DNA from: Pseudomonas sp. MYb185
Lineage (GTDB): Bacteria > Pseudomonadota > Gammaproteobacteria > Pseudomonadales > Pseudomonadaceae
Direction: 5' to 3'
Length of the DNA: 64,000 nt
Assembly (NCBI RefSeq): GCF_002979975.1
Contig: NZ_PCQD01000008.1
Location: forward strand, 62,001 to 126,000
In this document: positions 53,570 through 63,652 of the stretch, one piece after another
How the letters are laid out: each line of letters starts with the position of its first letter
Position numbering within the stretch: position 1 is the first letter of the stretch
Position numbers and translations under genes: made by a program
Notes under the pieces: generated by a model
What the model was told of the DNA's origin: nothing
The model's database searches: none
What the model saw: the letters and a program-made list of their open reading frames with translations, nothing else

Positions 53570-54531
53570 GCGCGCTCCCGCTGCTGATTGCTGCCGTGCA
53601 CCAGCCCGACGAAGATCTCCTCCAGCGAGCTCTGGCTGGAATTCACATCCTTGAACTCGATGCCCTCGCGCGCCAGGGCACGCAGCAGATCCGCCACCCC
53701 GGTCTGCTCACCCTGGGCATCGAAGCTGTACACCAGGCTGCAGCGGTCCGCGCTGACTTCCAGCGCCCGGCTATCCAGGGCTGCAGGCAGCTCGCCCAGC
53801 GGCTGCTGCAACTGGATGGTCAGACGGCGCTTGCCCAGCTTGCGCATCAGCACCGCCTTGTCTTCCACCAGGATCAACTGGCCGCGGTTGATCACGCCGA
53901 TGCGATCGGCCATCTCTTCGGCCTCCTCGATGTAGTGGGTAGTGAGGATGATGGTCACCCCGCGCTCGCGCAGGCCCCGCACCATATTCCACATGTCCCG
54001 GCGCAGTTCCACATCGACCCCGGCGGTCGGCTCATCGAGAAACAGGATCTGCGGCTCATGGGCCAACGCCTTGGCGATCAACACCCGCCGCTTCATGCCA
54101 CCGGACAGGGCCATCATCTTCTCGTGGCGCTTATCCCATAGCGACAGGTCGCGCAGCAGCTGTTCCAGGTAGGCCCGATCCGGCGCCTTGCCGAACAGGC
54201 CGCGACTCAGGCTCACCGTCGCCCAGACGGTATCGAACAGGTTGTTGGTCAGCTCCTGCGGCACCAGCCCGATGCGGCTGCGTGCCTTGCGATAGTCACG
54301 CACGATGTCGTAGCCATCCACCGTCACCGTGCCGCCACTGGCATTGACGATGCCGCAGATGATACTGATCAGCGTGGTCTTGCCCGCGCCGTTGGGTCCG
54401 AGCAGCGCCAGGATCTCGCCCCGGCGGATCTGCAGATCGACCGCCTGCAGCGCCCGGAATCCCGAGGCATAGGTCTTGCTCAGACCGCTGACGCGGATCA
54501 CCGCATCCACGCCCTCTGTCAGAGCCGACAT
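53566..54531 (-). CDS. ABC transporter ATP-binding protein (YadG-like)
   Basis: The 321-residue ATPase has Walker [10 protein letters not shown], signature [15 protein letters not shown] and Walker [21 protein letters not shown], plus switch His [19 protein letters not shown]-terminal extension of about 80 residues follows. It powers the ABC-2 permease downstream. Its start overlaps the end of the GST gene by one base. Confidence 0.95.
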   Translation of the reverse strand: MSALTEGVDAVIRVSGLSKTYASGFRALQAVDLQIRRGEILALLGPNGAGKTTLISIICGIVNASGGTVTVDGYDIVRDYRKARSRIGLVPQELTNNLFDTVWATVSLSRGLFGKAPDRAYLEQLLRDLSLWDKRHEKMMALSGGMKRRVLIAKALAHEPQILFLDEPTAGVDVELRRDMWNMVRGLRERGVTIILTTHYIEEAEEMADRIGVINRGQLILVEDKAVLMRKLGKRRLTIQLQQPLGELPAALDSRALEVSADRCSLVYSFDAQGEQTGVADLLRALAREGIEFKDVNSSQSSLEEIFVGLVHGSNQQRERA

Positions 54532-55466
54532 CAGGCCGCGTCGACCCGGTAGCCCAGCCGCGGGAAATGCACGTGCACCAGACCGGCACGCTCGTCCTCC
54601 CGGGCAATGACGATTTCATCCAGCTCCTCGTGGACCAGCCTGCCGGCGACCGGATCGCAGCCGTAATCCACCGCCTGGACGGTCACTTCCTCACCCAGGG
54701 TGAACCCACGGGTGCTGACGAAACCGTGTTCGGGCAGCTCCTCCGGGGTGGCATCGCGGGCGATGCGGATGGCCTCCTCCGCGCTCATCTTCACCGGCGC
54801 CCCGGCACCGAAATCATTGATCCGCGCCATCCACGCACGAATATTCGGATAGTCGTCCAGCAGAATCGACACCGCCGCATTGGCCGCCATGAACCACAAC
54901 GGGTGATACCAGGCCAGATCGGCAATGCTGGGCTCATCACCCAGCAGATACTCGCCGTTGCGATCGAGCTGCATCTCCAGCCGACTCATCAGCACCGGCC
55001 ATTGGGCCAAGGCCACGTCGGGCTCGGGGCGGCTGGCCGACCCATTGTCGAACAGTGCCTTGCGGTCAGCGACAAACCCCTTGACCACCTCCTGGGGCAG
55101 GCCGGTAAAGCGTGCCTCCAGCGCATGCGGCTGGAAGTTGATGGCAATCGAATTCTGGAACAGCACCTGATCCCCAAACTGCGCCAGTGCCGCCGCCACC
55201 GCCTCCTGCCCCTCGGGGAACAGCGCAGGCACCGCCTTCTCGCGCTCCAGACGGCGGGCGATCAATGCCGTATCACAGTAGATATCCGCCCCTATCTGCA
55301 GCACCGGAGTGCGCCGATAGCCACCGGTCAGGGCAGTGAGATCCGGCTTGGGCATGACCGGCGGAATCAGCACCGAATGCCAGGACAGCCCCTTGACTCC
55401 CAGCATCAGGCGGGCTTTCTCGGCGAAGGGCGATTGCGGATAGTGGTGCAGGATCAGCTCGTTCAT
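54531..55466 (-). CDS. Glutathione S-transferase-family protein
   Basis: A 311-residue protein with an N-terminal thioredoxin-like GST domain ([21 protein letters not shown]), a C-terminal helical domain ([23 protein letters not shown]) and a further 70 residues beyond typical GSTs ([20 protein letters not shown]). It is first in an operon with the two ABC genes. Catalytic Ser/Cys in the Pro-Phe-Ala region suggests a Ser-type or stringent-starvation-like member. Substrate unknown. Confidence 0.85.
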   Translation of the reverse strand: MNELILHHYPQSPFAEKARLMLGVKGLSWHSVLIPPVMPKPDLTALTGGYRRTPVLQIGADIYCDTALIARRLEREKAVPALFPEGQEAVAAALAQFGDQVLFQNSIAINFQPHALEARFTGLPQEVVKGFVADRKALFDNGSASRPEPDVALAQWPVLMSRLEMQLDRNGEYLLGDEPSIADLAWYHPLWFMAANAAVSILLDDYPNIRAWMARINDFGAGAPVKMSAEEAIRIARDATPEELPEHGFVSTRGFTLGEEVTVQAVDYGCDPVAGRLVHEELDEIVIAREDERAGLVHVHFPRLGYRVDAA

Positions 55467-55569
55467 GACAACCTCAGATCAATACTCGAAGTGGATTCAG
55501 CTTAGCTGCTGACGCTCGATTCTGCACCGCTGGGGGTCCAGATCAAAGGGAATGATGAGGAAGCCGCGG

Positions 55570-55911
55570 TCAGGTCGTCCCCTCCCGCTCTGGCAGGGGA
55601 TAATCCCCCCTGATCAGTGCTTCCTTGGTTTTCTTCGCCAGCCGTTTCAGCGCAATTTCCCGCCGCAAGGCATCAGAATGATCGACGCAACTCTGCTGCC
55701 AGACCAGCGCCCGCGCCGGGCTGCGATTGAAGAAACGCGCTCCCCGCTTCCCGCTGACATGTTCCTGGAAGCGGCGCTCGGGATCGGTGCTGATGCCGGT
55801 ATACAGATGGCCGTTCTCGGCACGCACCATGTACACCCACCAGGTTTTCACTGGCGTGGCGGTGTCGGGGCTGTGTTCGTCGGTATCAGACGGCATACTT
55901 GGGGCAATCAT
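55570..55911 (-). CDS. GIY-YIG nuclease-family protein (YhbQ-like)
   Basis: The 113-residue protein has the GIY-YIG core [26 protein letters not shown] (Tyr-Gly pattern) and the family tail ([18 protein letters not shown]). GIY-YIG single-domain proteins are metal-dependent nucleases. The start at 55911 is uncertain; an alternative ATG is at 55896. It overlaps the promoter side of the divergent asparaginase-like gene. Confidence 0.85.
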   Translation of the reverse strand: MIAPSMPSDTDEHSPDTATPVKTWWVYMVRAENGHLYTGISTDPERRFQEHVSGKRGARFFNRSPARALVWQQSCVDHSDALRREIALKRLAKKTKEALIRGDYPLPEREGTT

Positions 55912-55925
55912 CCTGGGAGAAAGTC

Positions 55926-56408
55926 ATGTTCGTACAGATCTTCAGCACCGGCGGCACCATCGACAAGGTGTATTTCGACGCACTCAGCGAGTACCAGATC
56001 GACGAGCCCATGGCCGGCGAGTTGCTGGAACAGGCGCGGGTCGGTTTCGATTATGCCATCGAGTCGCTGGTAAAAAAGGACAGTCTGGAATTGAATGACA
56101 CCGACCGCGAACTGATCCACGCCAAGGTCGCCGCCTGCCCCGCCGAGCATATCCTCATCACCCATGGCACCGACACCATGACGGTGACCGCTGCAGCATT
56201 GGCCGATATCGACAACAAGGTGATCGTGTTGACCGGCGCCATGCAACCGGCGCGCTTTCGTGATTCGGATGCGCTGTTCAACCTGGGCTTGGCCATCGGC
56301 GCGCTGAATGTCTGCCAGCCGGGCGTATATATCGCCATGAGCGGCAAGGTGTTTGCGGCGGATCAGGTGACCAAGAATCGGCTGGCGGGAAGGTTCGAAG
56401 GGCTCTGA
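55926..56408 (+). CDS. Short asparaginase-like protein (N-terminal domain)
   Basis: The 160-residue protein has the asparaginase N-terminal domain only: catalytic Thr motif STGGTID (residues 7-13), the second motif THGTDTM, and the flexible-loop region. Normal L-asparaginases have about 330 residues in two domains. It ends cleanly with a stop rather than a frameshift, so this may be a natural short form. Start ATG 55926 has GGGAGAAAG upstream. Confidence 0.8.
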   Translation: MFVQIFSTGGTIDKVYFDALSEYQIDEPMAGELLEQARVGFDYAIESLVKKDSLELNDTDRELIHAKVAACPAEHILITHGTDTMTVTAAALADIDNKVIVLTGAMQPARFRDSDALFNLGLAIGALNVCQPGVYIAMSGKVFAADQVTKNRLAGRFEGL

Positions 56409-57095
56409 ACATTGAGCACGACAAGCCATACAGGAGCGCGGCAATCCAGCGGACTCGCCACATACACTGGTACTCCCCATGGATTGCTTCACCTGCGGCT
56501 CGCAATGACGGCGGGGAGGAGCCGGTGCCCAAGGCCATACGTCATTGCGAGCCACGCAGGGGCGCGGCAATCCAGCGGACCCGCCACATACTCTGGTACT
56601 CCGCATGGATTGCTTCACCTGCGGCTTGCAATGACGGCGGGGAACGGCGAATCCTGTCGACCGGGCCAGGAGCCGGTGCCCAAGGCCATACGTCATTGCG
56701 AGCCACGCAGGGGCGCGGCAATCCAGCGGACTCGCCACATACACTGGTACTCCCCATGGATTGCTTCACCTGCGGTTCGCAATGACGGCGGGGGACGGCG
56801 AATCCTGTCGACCGGGCCAGGAGCCAGTGCCCAAGGCCATACGTCATTGCGAGCCACGCAGGGGCGCGGCAATCCAGGGGACTCGCCACATGCACTGGTA
56901 CTCCGCATGGATTGCTTCACCTGCGGTTCGCAATGACGGTGGGGAACGGCGAGCCCGAAGGGCGGCAATCCAGAGGCAACAGCACACAGAGTACTGTTCT
57001 GATTAACCATCCTGTTCAATATTTGTGAGCTGATTCCGGCAATCCCATGCTCGTACAGGATAGGTTCTGCTTTTCATCTCGAAAGCCCCAAGCCC
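56409..57095. other. Intergenic region with 151-bp tandem repeats
   Basis: About 690 bases containing the tandem repeats below, and no credible gene. ORFs on both strands here are repeat-driven and share the same amino-acid repeats. Confidence 0.6.
56431..56990. repeat. Three to four tandem copies of a 151-bp palindrome-containing repeat
   Basis: CGTCATTGCGAGCCACGCAG starts at 56540, 56691 and 56842, exactly 151 bases apart. Each unit also carries GGCAATCCAG...GGATTGCTTCACCTGCGG...GCAATGACGG, with CGTCATTGCGAGCC opposite GGCTCGCAATGACG as an inverted pair. A partial first copy spans 56431-56517. They resemble dispersed REP/ERIC-like palindromes and not a CRISPR. Confidence 0.85.
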
Positions 57096-57386
57096 ATGAA
57101 CAGAATGCCTTGCGTTTATATTCTCGCCAGCAAGAAGAACGGTACGCTGTATGTTGGAGTGACCTCAAACCTGCCGGGGCGGATATGGCAACACAGGGAG
57201 AAGGTATTATCCGGTTTCACCGCCCGATATGGGGTCGACCGTCTGGTTTGGTTCGAGCCCCATGAGTCGATGGAAGCCGCGATTCTACGGGAAAAGCAGC
57301 TGAAGGCCGGCAGCAGGCAGAAAAAGATCGCATTGATCATCCAGCACAATCCCGAATGGACCGATCTGTATCCTGCGCTGAGGTGA
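57096..57386 (+). CDS. GIY-YIG nuclease-family protein, second copy
   Basis: The 96-residue protein has PCVYILASKKNGTLYVGVTS (Tyr...Gly-Val-Thr) and KQLKAGSRQKKIALI. It is distant from the 55570-55911 protein but of the same fold. The two flank the 151-bp repeat. Confidence 0.9.
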   Translation: MNRMPCVYILASKKNGTLYVGVTSNLPGRIWQHREKVLSGFTARYGVDRLVWFEPHESMEAAILREKQLKAGSRQKKIALIIQHNPEWTDLYPALR

Positions 57387-57456
57387 TACTCAGCCTCCCC
57401 GCAAGTTGTCCAGTCCATGGCCTGTCGCCTCACCGGCGCCCTTGATAACCCGCCTC

Positions 57457-58902
57457 TTACGCCCCGGTACCACCCACAGTGATCTGATCGATCTTCAGGG
57501 TCGGCTGCCCCACGCCCACCGGCACTGATTGACCATCCTTGCCGCAGGTACCCACGCCGCTGTCCAGCTGCAGATCATGACCGACCATGGAGACGCGATT
57601 CATCACCTCCGGGCCGTTGCCGATCAGCGTGGCGCCTTTTACCGGGGCGGTGATCTTGCCATCTTCGATGAGATAGGCCTCGCTGGTGGAGAACACGAAC
57701 TTGCCGCTGGTGATATCCACCTGACCACCACCGAGGTTGGCGCAGTAGATGCCCTTCTTCACCGACTTGATGATATCTTCCGGATCGCTTTCGCCGGCCA
57801 GCATGTAGGTGTTGGTCATGCGCGGCATGGGCAGGTGCGCGTAGGACTCGCGGCGGCCGTTGCCGGTAGGCGCCACACCCATCAGCCGGGCGTTGAGCTT
57901 GTCCTGGATGTAGCCCTTGAGGATGCCATTCTCGATCAGCATGGTGCAGTTGGTGGGGTTGCCTTCGTCATCCACGCTCAGCGAACCACGGCGGCCCGGC
58001 AGGGTGCCGTCATCGACGATGGTGCACAGGCTGGAGGCAACCTTCTCGCCCACCCGCCCGCTGTAGGCCGAACTGCCCTTGCGGTTGAAGTCGCCCTCCA
58101 GGCCGTGGCCGACGGCTTCGTGCAGCAACACTCCCGACCAGCCCGGGCCCATCACCACCGGCATACTGCCGGCGGGTGCGGCGATGGCATCGAGGTTGAC
58201 GATAGCCTGGCGTACCGCCTCGCGGGCGTAGGCCATGGCCCGTTCCTCGGCCTCGAAGAAGCGGTAGTCGGTACGCCCGCCACCACCGAAGCTGCCGCGT
58301 TCGCGGCGCCCGTTGTGCTCGATGATGACACTCACGTTCAGACGCACCAGCGGACGGATATCCCCGGCCCAGGTGCCGTCACTGGCTGCGACCAATATGG
58401 TGTCGTGCACACCGCCGAGGCTGATGGAGACCTGCGTGATGCGCGGATCGAGGCTGCGGGTGTAGGCGTCCAGGCGTTGCAGAAAACTCACCTTGTCGGC
58501 CTGGGCCATGCTGTCCAGCGGGTTGTCCGCGGCGTACAGCGGCGCGTTGTCGCTACGCTGCCAGGCCTGGACTGCGCCCTGCTGGCCGCTGCGGGCGATC
58601 GAGCGCGCAGCGCCAGCGGCCTGGTTCAGCGCGTTCAGGCGCAGGTCGTTGCTGTAGGCGAAGCCGGTCTTTTCCCCGGACTGGGCGCGCACGCCGACAC
58701 CATGATCGACATTGAAGCTGCCGTCCTTGACGATGCCGTCCTCCAGCACCCAGGACTCGCTGATCTGGTGCTGGAAATACAGGTCCGCGGCATCGACGCC
58801 GGGGGCGGAAACCAGTTGCCCCAGCACGCTGGCGATACTGTCGGCGCCCAACTCGGCCGGCAGCAGCAAGCGGCTTTCAACCTGGGTCAGCAGATTACTC
58901 AT
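57457..58902 (-). CDS. tldD: Metalloprotease TldD
   Basis: The 481-residue protein is the TldD subunit of the TldD/PmbA heterodimeric zinc protease that degrades unfolded peptides and processes microcins. It contains the zinc motif [11 protein letters not shown] and the C-terminal Gly-rich [12 protein letters not shown] region. ATG 58902 starts the conserved [10 protein letters not shown]. It lies 4 bases downstream of the nitrilase gene in a tight cluster. Confidence 0.96.
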   Translation of the reverse strand: MSNLLTQVESRLLLPAELGADSIASVLGQLVSAPGVDAADLYFQHQISESWVLEDGIVKDGSFNVDHGVGVRAQSGEKTGFAYSNDLRLNALNQAAGAARSIARSGQQGAVQAWQRSDNAPLYAADNPLDSMAQADKVSFLQRLDAYTRSLDPRITQVSISLGGVHDTILVAASDGTWAGDIRPLVRLNVSVIIEHNGRRERGSFGGGGRTDYRFFEAEERAMAYAREAVRQAIVNLDAIAAPAGSMPVVMGPGWSGVLLHEAVGHGLEGDFNRKGSSAYSGRVGEKVASSLCTIVDDGTLPGRRGSLSVDDEGNPTNCTMLIENGILKGYIQDKLNARLMGVAPTGNGRRESYAHLPMPRMTNTYMLAGESDPEDIIKSVKKGIYCANLGGGQVDITSGKFVFSTSEAYLIEDGKITAPVKGATLIGNGPEVMNRVSMVGHDLQLDSGVGTCGKDGQSVPVGVGQPTLKIDQITVGGTGA

Positions 58903-58906
58903 AAAC

Positions 58907-59755
58907 TCAAGACTCCCTGGTGGCCGGGACGATATCGTCGACCGGCACGAAGCGGCAATGCGCGGCAACCGGCATGCGCCCGCGAATGGAATTCAGATGC
59001 TGCAGATCGATCTCGCCGCAGATGACGCCTTCGCCCTGCGGCAGGCAGGCGGTGATCTCGCCCCACGGATCGATCAGGCAGCTGTGACCGAAGGTTTCGC
59101 GGCCATTGGCATGCCGGCCACCCTGGTTTGCCGCGAGGATGTAGCACTGGGTTTCGATCGCCCGGGCCCGCAGCAACACGTCCCAGTGGGCGGCACCGGT
59201 CACCGCGGTAAACGCCGAGGGCACCACGATCAGCTCGGCACCGTCGCGACGCAGCGCCTGGTACAGTTCGGCAAAGCGTACATCGTAACAGATGCTCAGC
59301 CCCAACCGGCCCACCGGGGTATCGATACAGACAAAACGATCGCCATAACCGTAGTCCTTCGACTCCCGATAACTGCGCTGATTGTCCGCCACCTCGACAT
59401 CGAACAGGTGCAGCTTGTCATAGCGCGCCACCTCGTTGCCCTGGGCATCCAGCACCAGGCAGCAGGCCATCGCCTTGCCAGCGGCCTGTGCCGGCAGCGG
59501 AATGCTGCCAGCGACCAGCCAGATGCCGTACTGGCGGGCCTGCTCGGCGAGAAACCGGCGAATCGGTCCGCTGCCGTCATACTCGGCGGCGCCGATCTCC
59601 TGCAAGGCGCGGTTACCGAAGGCAGCGAAGCATTCGGGCAGCAACGCCAGTTGCGCACCCTGCGCGGCGGCTTCGGCAATCAGTCTGGCGGCGGTATCCA
59701 GGTTGGCCTGCACATCCGCGCCACTGATCATCTGTATGGCGGCAACCTGCGACAT
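58907..59755 (-). CDS. Carbon-nitrogen hydrolase (nitrilase family)
   Basis: The 282-residue protein has the Glu-Lys-Cys triad: [10 protein letters not shown] (Glu), KLHLFDVEV (Lys) and [12 protein letters not shown] (Cys). It hydrolyses amide or nitrile bonds, as in the Nit1-like branch. ATG 59755 lies one base after the yhdP stop and overlaps the ribosome site GGAGGA, so yhdP, nitrilase and tldD are probably one transcript. Confidence 0.93.
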   Translation of the reverse strand: MSQVAAIQMISGADVQANLDTAARLIAEAAAQGAQLALLPECFAAFGNRALQEIGAAEYDGSGPIRRFLAEQARQYGIWLVAGSIPLPAQAAGKAMACCLVLDAQGNEVARYDKLHLFDVEVADNQRSYRESKDYGYGDRFVCIDTPVGRLGLSICYDVRFAELYQALRRDGAELIVVPSAFTAVTGAAHWDVLLRARAIETQCYILAANQGGRHANGRETFGHSCLIDPWGEITACLPQGEGVICGEIDLQHLNSIRGRMPVAAHCRFVPVDDIVPATRES

Positions 59756-59756
59756 T

Positions 59757-62700
59757 TCAATCCTCCAGTGCGGCTTTGTCATCGAACGCCCGGTCGAACT
59801 CGACCGACGGTTGTTTCCAGTCGCCGCTGATGCGGTACTTGACCGAGGCGAAGCGCGCGACGCGGTCGCCGAGAATGCGGTCGACCAGGAACAGTACCCC
59901 GCCAATGTGCGGCGCCCCGGCAATGATCGCCGCCAGCGGCAGGTTGTTGGTTACCGGCAGGGTCACCAGCAGGCCCATGTCGACACGGTCGGCGGGCAGG
60001 TCCAGGGTGCCGTCGAGCTGCAGCTTGGCACTGGGCCCATCCATCACCAGCGGGGTCATGGTGTGCATCAACCCGTTGGTCATGGCCACCTCTCCACTGA
60101 AGGTATCATAGGCGGTGCCCTTGCCGAACAGATCCGAGAAATCCAGCCGCAGGCGCCGGGTCAGGGTATTGAAATTCAACAGGCCGAATACACGCAGCGC
60201 CTCGGCCCCGCTTTCACCACTTTGCAGCATGCCGTCTTCGGCCTGCACCGCCAGCGAGCCGGAACTGCGTTTCAGGGCGAACCAGGCCGGCGAGCCGGGC
60301 CAGTCCAGACCGAGTTGCGCCTGGAAGGATTTACTGGTCACCGTCGGCGCATAACGCCAGGCGCGCAGCACCTGGCCGATATCCGCGGCAGCCAGATTGC
60401 CATCGAAGCGGGTGCGCTCGGCATCCCAGTGCATGCGCCCGTTCAGTTGCAGACCGCCACGCAGGGACAGGTCGATATCCTGGATATCCAGACCCGCTGA
60501 ACCCGGCTGCAGATTGAAGCGGGTAGCACCGACCAGATCCTCACCCCAGTACAACTGCTCGATATTCACCTGCATCGCCGGGAGAGTGGCCGGATCGAGC
60601 TGCCGGAGCGGATCCTCCGGTACCAGCGGCTCGATCAGGCCATCAGTGTCCGTGGGCAGTTCGGCGCTGCGGGGAAAGCCCAGGCGCTGCAGGTCAAGGA
60701 TGATGGGCGCATCATGCATGGCTGGCAGATGGATGCGGCCTTGCAGGTCCGGGTGCGCCGAGGTCAGTTCCCAGCCGGCGGCGACCGGCCGCGCGCTGAC
60801 GCTCAGGTCACGCAGGTCCAGGCCGAAGCCGGTAAAGTGCCCGGCCTGCACCTGTACCCTGTTCAATAACCGGACCGGCGCCTGCCCCGAAGCGGCGGAG
60901 GTGCCGGTCAATGTCTCTGACGGCAGCCCCCCGGAGGCGAACCACTGCTGCCAGTCCTGCCAGTCGAACTCGTCGAAGCGGGCAGTGATATCGATGCCGC
61001 TGCCGGGCGGCTGCTGGGCCAGCCCCTGGCGATAGCGGATATCACCGGACAGCGCATCGTCCCGCTGCAGCAACAGGCCGCGCAGGTCGTCGCCAAGCTG
61101 GAATTGCCAGCGTGAGGTCTCGCCCATGTCCAGCTGCAGGCGGCTGGGCAGGCTGGCATCCTGCGCCTTGGCCAGCGCACCGGGCAGACTCAACTGGATG
61201 CCGCGCAGGTCACTGTTGAGGTTCAGGCGGCGCAGGTCATCGCCCAGTAGCAGTTCGGCATTCCAGCTGGCGCTGCCCTGTGCCAGCTGTGCCGGCAACG
61301 CCGCCAGCAGCGGCCAGCTGCGCAGGTTGTCTACCCCGTGGGTGCCACTCAGGCGCAGGCGCTGGTTGCCCCCCTGCAGGTCGATGCGTGCAGTGACCGG
61401 CTGCTCGAGAAAATGCAGCTTGATCGCTTCACTGGTCAGCCCCTTGCCATGGTCATAGTCGAACAGGCCATCGACCTCACGCAGCGGCGCCTGCAGTTGG
61501 GGAATATCCAGCCGGTCGGCACGCGCCTGCAATCGCAGATGCACCTGCGGCTGGTGCTCGCCGCCCAGCGGGATACCCAGTTGCAGGTCACCCTGCAGTT
61601 GCCCGCTGCCGCTCCAGCCATGCAGCGGATCACCGGTCAGCCGTGCCAGCGGAGTGCCCTGCATCACCTGCAGCCCATCGCCCAGGGGCCCGCTGAGATT
61701 GCCGCCGACCTGCAGCTCCAGGGCATGATCGGCCAGGCGCCCGAGGGTGACACGGACGTCATCCAGTTGCGTCTGCAGCAGCCGGGCCTGCGCCTGGTTG
61801 ATATCCAGGTCGGCGTTATGCAGATACAGCGAACCACTGACCTCCTCCAGCGCCGGCCAACCGGGCTGGAAATTCAGGCTGCCCTGCTCCAGGCGACCGA
61901 ACAGGCTGATCAGCCGTTCCTCGCTGGTCGCCGTGTGCAGCAACGAGCCCTGATAGGCAAAGATCGCCAGTGGTACCGCACCACTGAGCTGGGAGTCCTG
62001 CAACCATTCGATCAACGCCGGCTCCATCGCCGGGGACAGCGTCGGCAGGTAGTTGGCGTGAAATTCGGCGCGGCTGTCACGCAGGGCCACCCGCAGGTCC
62101 ATGGTCGGCGTCCCGCCCGGCGGTGGCACGTGCAGTTGCAGGGTCGCCGAGGCGGCGCCTTCGCTGCCGCGTACCGCCGCCCCAGGCACCGCCAGATGCA
62201 GCCCCTGCTGCTCGGACCAGCGCCAATCCATCGCCCCGACCAGTGCATCATACTGCCAGCGATTGGGAAACAGCTGGGGCAGGTGCATGCTCCAGTCGCG
62301 GGTGTCGACCCGCAATTCACCGGCACTGGGTGTGCCCGAGACCACACCACTGATACCGGCGAATGCCGGCACCCCTTCCCAGGCCTCGACACTGACCCGG
62401 TCCAGGCGCGCCAGCAACGACCAGTCAGCGAATGCGGCCAGGCCGCCGCCGCTCACCTGCACATCCCGCAGCGTACCCTGCGGCGCCAGGGTGGTGAGAA
62501 TCTCGGCATCGTCTTCATCGGGGAGCACACCCGGCAGCCATGCACCGAGCAACCCCAGCGGTAACTGATCCGCCCGTGCCTGCCACTGGCCATCGCCGGG
62601 GCTGCGGGTCAGCTGCAGGCGGGTCGCCGGCCATGCATCCTCACCCAGGCGCAGGCTCAACTGCTCGATATCCAGGCGCTGCTGGTCATCCTCGAGCCGC

Positions 62701-63608
62701 AGGTCGAACTGCAGTTGCAGGTCCTGCACTCCAGGAGCAGCGCGCAGCAGGTCAAGTTCGACTACCGGTGCCGCCAAATGGCCGCTGAGCTGCTGCAACC
62801 GGGTCTGTTGCCAATGCCCCCATACCTGGCCGCCAGCGACCATCCGCTGGATGCGGGCACGCTGCAGCAGTTCGGCAGGCAGCCACTGACTCCAGTCGCT
62901 GGCCGGCAAGTCGGCGAAAAAGTCCATGTCGGCCTGGCGCCAGTCCCGATCGGGCAACGAGCCATCGAGCTGCAGGCTGACCAGTTGCTCGTCCGGCAAG
63001 CGCATGCGTGCATCCAGCCGATGGCGCTCGCCACGGTTCAGCAGGGTCAGGTCGCCATCGCTGAATACCCAGTCGGGCTGTGCCCAGGGGCTGATGCGGA
63101 TGCTGGTGTCCAGCAGGGTGATGCGGCGCTGCTCGAACAGCCGCTGCAGAGCCCGGTCCAGGCCATTGACCTCGGGCGTGCTCTGGCCCAGGCCGCTCAG
63201 TTGCCAGTTGCCCTCTGCATCCTCGATCACTTCCAGCGACAACCCTTCCAGCTGCAGCGCATCCATCACCGGCTGGCGGTGCCACAGGCTGGAAAATACA
63301 TCGACCCGCGCCGTGACATGCTCCAGGTCGAGCAGCACCGGGCTGTCGGGGTCCGCCGCCTCGTGAACGCGCAGGCCCCGCAGGGTCAGCACCGGCTGTG
63401 CGCCCTGCATCTCGCCCTGCAGGCTGTGCAGCTCGATGGCACGACCGGTCTCGCGCTCGACCCAGGCAACCAGTTCGGCCTGGTAGTCGGCCACCGCCGG
63501 CACGAACTGACGGCCGAGACTGACGTAGGCCGCGGCCAGCAGCAGCCAGCCGACCAGCAGCAGGATCAGGCCATCGAGAAAACGCCGCAACCAGCGTTGC
63601 CAGCTCAT
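59757..63608 (-). CDS. yhdP: YhdP family protein (AsmA-like, DUF3971)
   Basis: The 1283-residue protein has an N-terminal membrane anchor (FLDGLILLLVGWLLLAAAYVSLG) and a long beta-rich repeat region of the DUF3971/AsmA-like family. YhdP helps move phospholipids to the outer membrane, by a periplasm-spanning beta groove. The C-terminal AsmA-like segment (FGLLNFNTLTRRLRLDFSDLF) is conserved. Length is normal. Start ATG 63608. Confidence 0.94.
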   Translation of the reverse strand: MSWQRWLRRFLDGLILLLVGWLLLAAAYVSLGRQFVPAVADYQAELVAWVERETGRAIELHSLQGEMQGAQPVLTLRGLRVHEAADPDSPVLLDLEHVTARVDVFSSLWHRQPVMDALQLEGLSLEVIEDAEGNWQLSGLGQSTPEVNGLDRALQRLFEQRRITLLDTSIRISPWAQPDWVFSDGDLTLLNRGERHRLDARMRLPDEQLVSLQLDGSLPDRDWRQADMDFFADLPASDWSQWLPAELLQRARIQRMVAGGQVWGHWQQTRLQQLSGHLAAPVVELDLLRAAPGVQDLQLQFDLRLEDDQQRLDIEQLSLRLGEDAWPATRLQLTRSPGDGQWQARADQLPLGLLGAWLPGVLPDEDDAEILTTLAPQGTLRDVQVSGGGLAAFADWSLLARLDRVSVEAWEGVPAFAGISGVVSGTPSAGELRVDTRDWSMHLPQLFPNRWQYDALVGAMDWRWSEQQGLHLAVPGAAVRGSEGAASATLQLHVPPPGGTPTMDLRVALRDSRAEFHANYLPTLSPAMEPALIEWLQDSQLSGAVPLAIFAYQGSLLHTATSEERLISLFGRLEQGSLNFQPGWPALEEVSGSLYLHNADLDINQAQARLLQTQLDDVRVTLGRLADHALELQVGGNLSGPLGDGLQVMQGTPLARLTGDPLHGWSGSGQLQGDLQLGIPLGGEHQPQVHLRLQARADRLDIPQLQAPLREVDGLFDYDHGKGLTSEAIKLHFLEQPVTARIDLQGGNQRLRLSGTHGVDNLRSWPLLAALPAQLAQGSASWNAELLLGDDLRRLNLNSDLRGIQLSLPGALAKAQDASLPSRLQLDMGETSRWQFQLGDDLRGLLLQRDDALSGDIRYRQGLAQQPPGSGIDITARFDEFDWQDWQQWFASGGLPSETLTGTSAASGQAPVRLLNRVQVQAGHFTGFGLDLRDLSVSARPVAAGWELTSAHPDLQGRIHLPAMHDAPIILDLQRLGFPRSAELPTDTDGLIEPLVPEDPLRQLDPATLPAMQVNIEQLYWGEDLVGATRFNLQPGSAGLDIQDIDLSLRGGLQLNGRMHWDAERTRFDGNLAAADIGQVLRAWRYAPTVTSKSFQAQLGLDWPGSPAWFALKRSSGSLAVQAEDGMLQSGESGAEALRVFGLLNFNTLTRRLRLDFSDLFGKGTAYDTFSGEVAMTNGLMHTMTPLVMDGPSAKLQLDGTLDLPADRVDMGLLVTLPVTNNLPLAAIIAGAPHIGGVLFLVDRILGDRVARFASVKYRISGDWKQPSVEFDRAFDDKAALED

Positions 63609-63652
63609 GGGAAATCAGTCACTCCGGGTCATCTCCCCTGCGGGGCGTGGCG

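Noticed and set aside
56431-56990. CRISPR array
   Set aside because: Unit is 151 bp with palindromic halves and no unique spacers; no cas genes.
57529-59025. Long plus-strand ORF (498 aa) opposite tldD
   Set aside because: Antisense shadow of a well-supported gene, with His/Gly/Ala/Val-rich composition typical of high-GC antisense frames.
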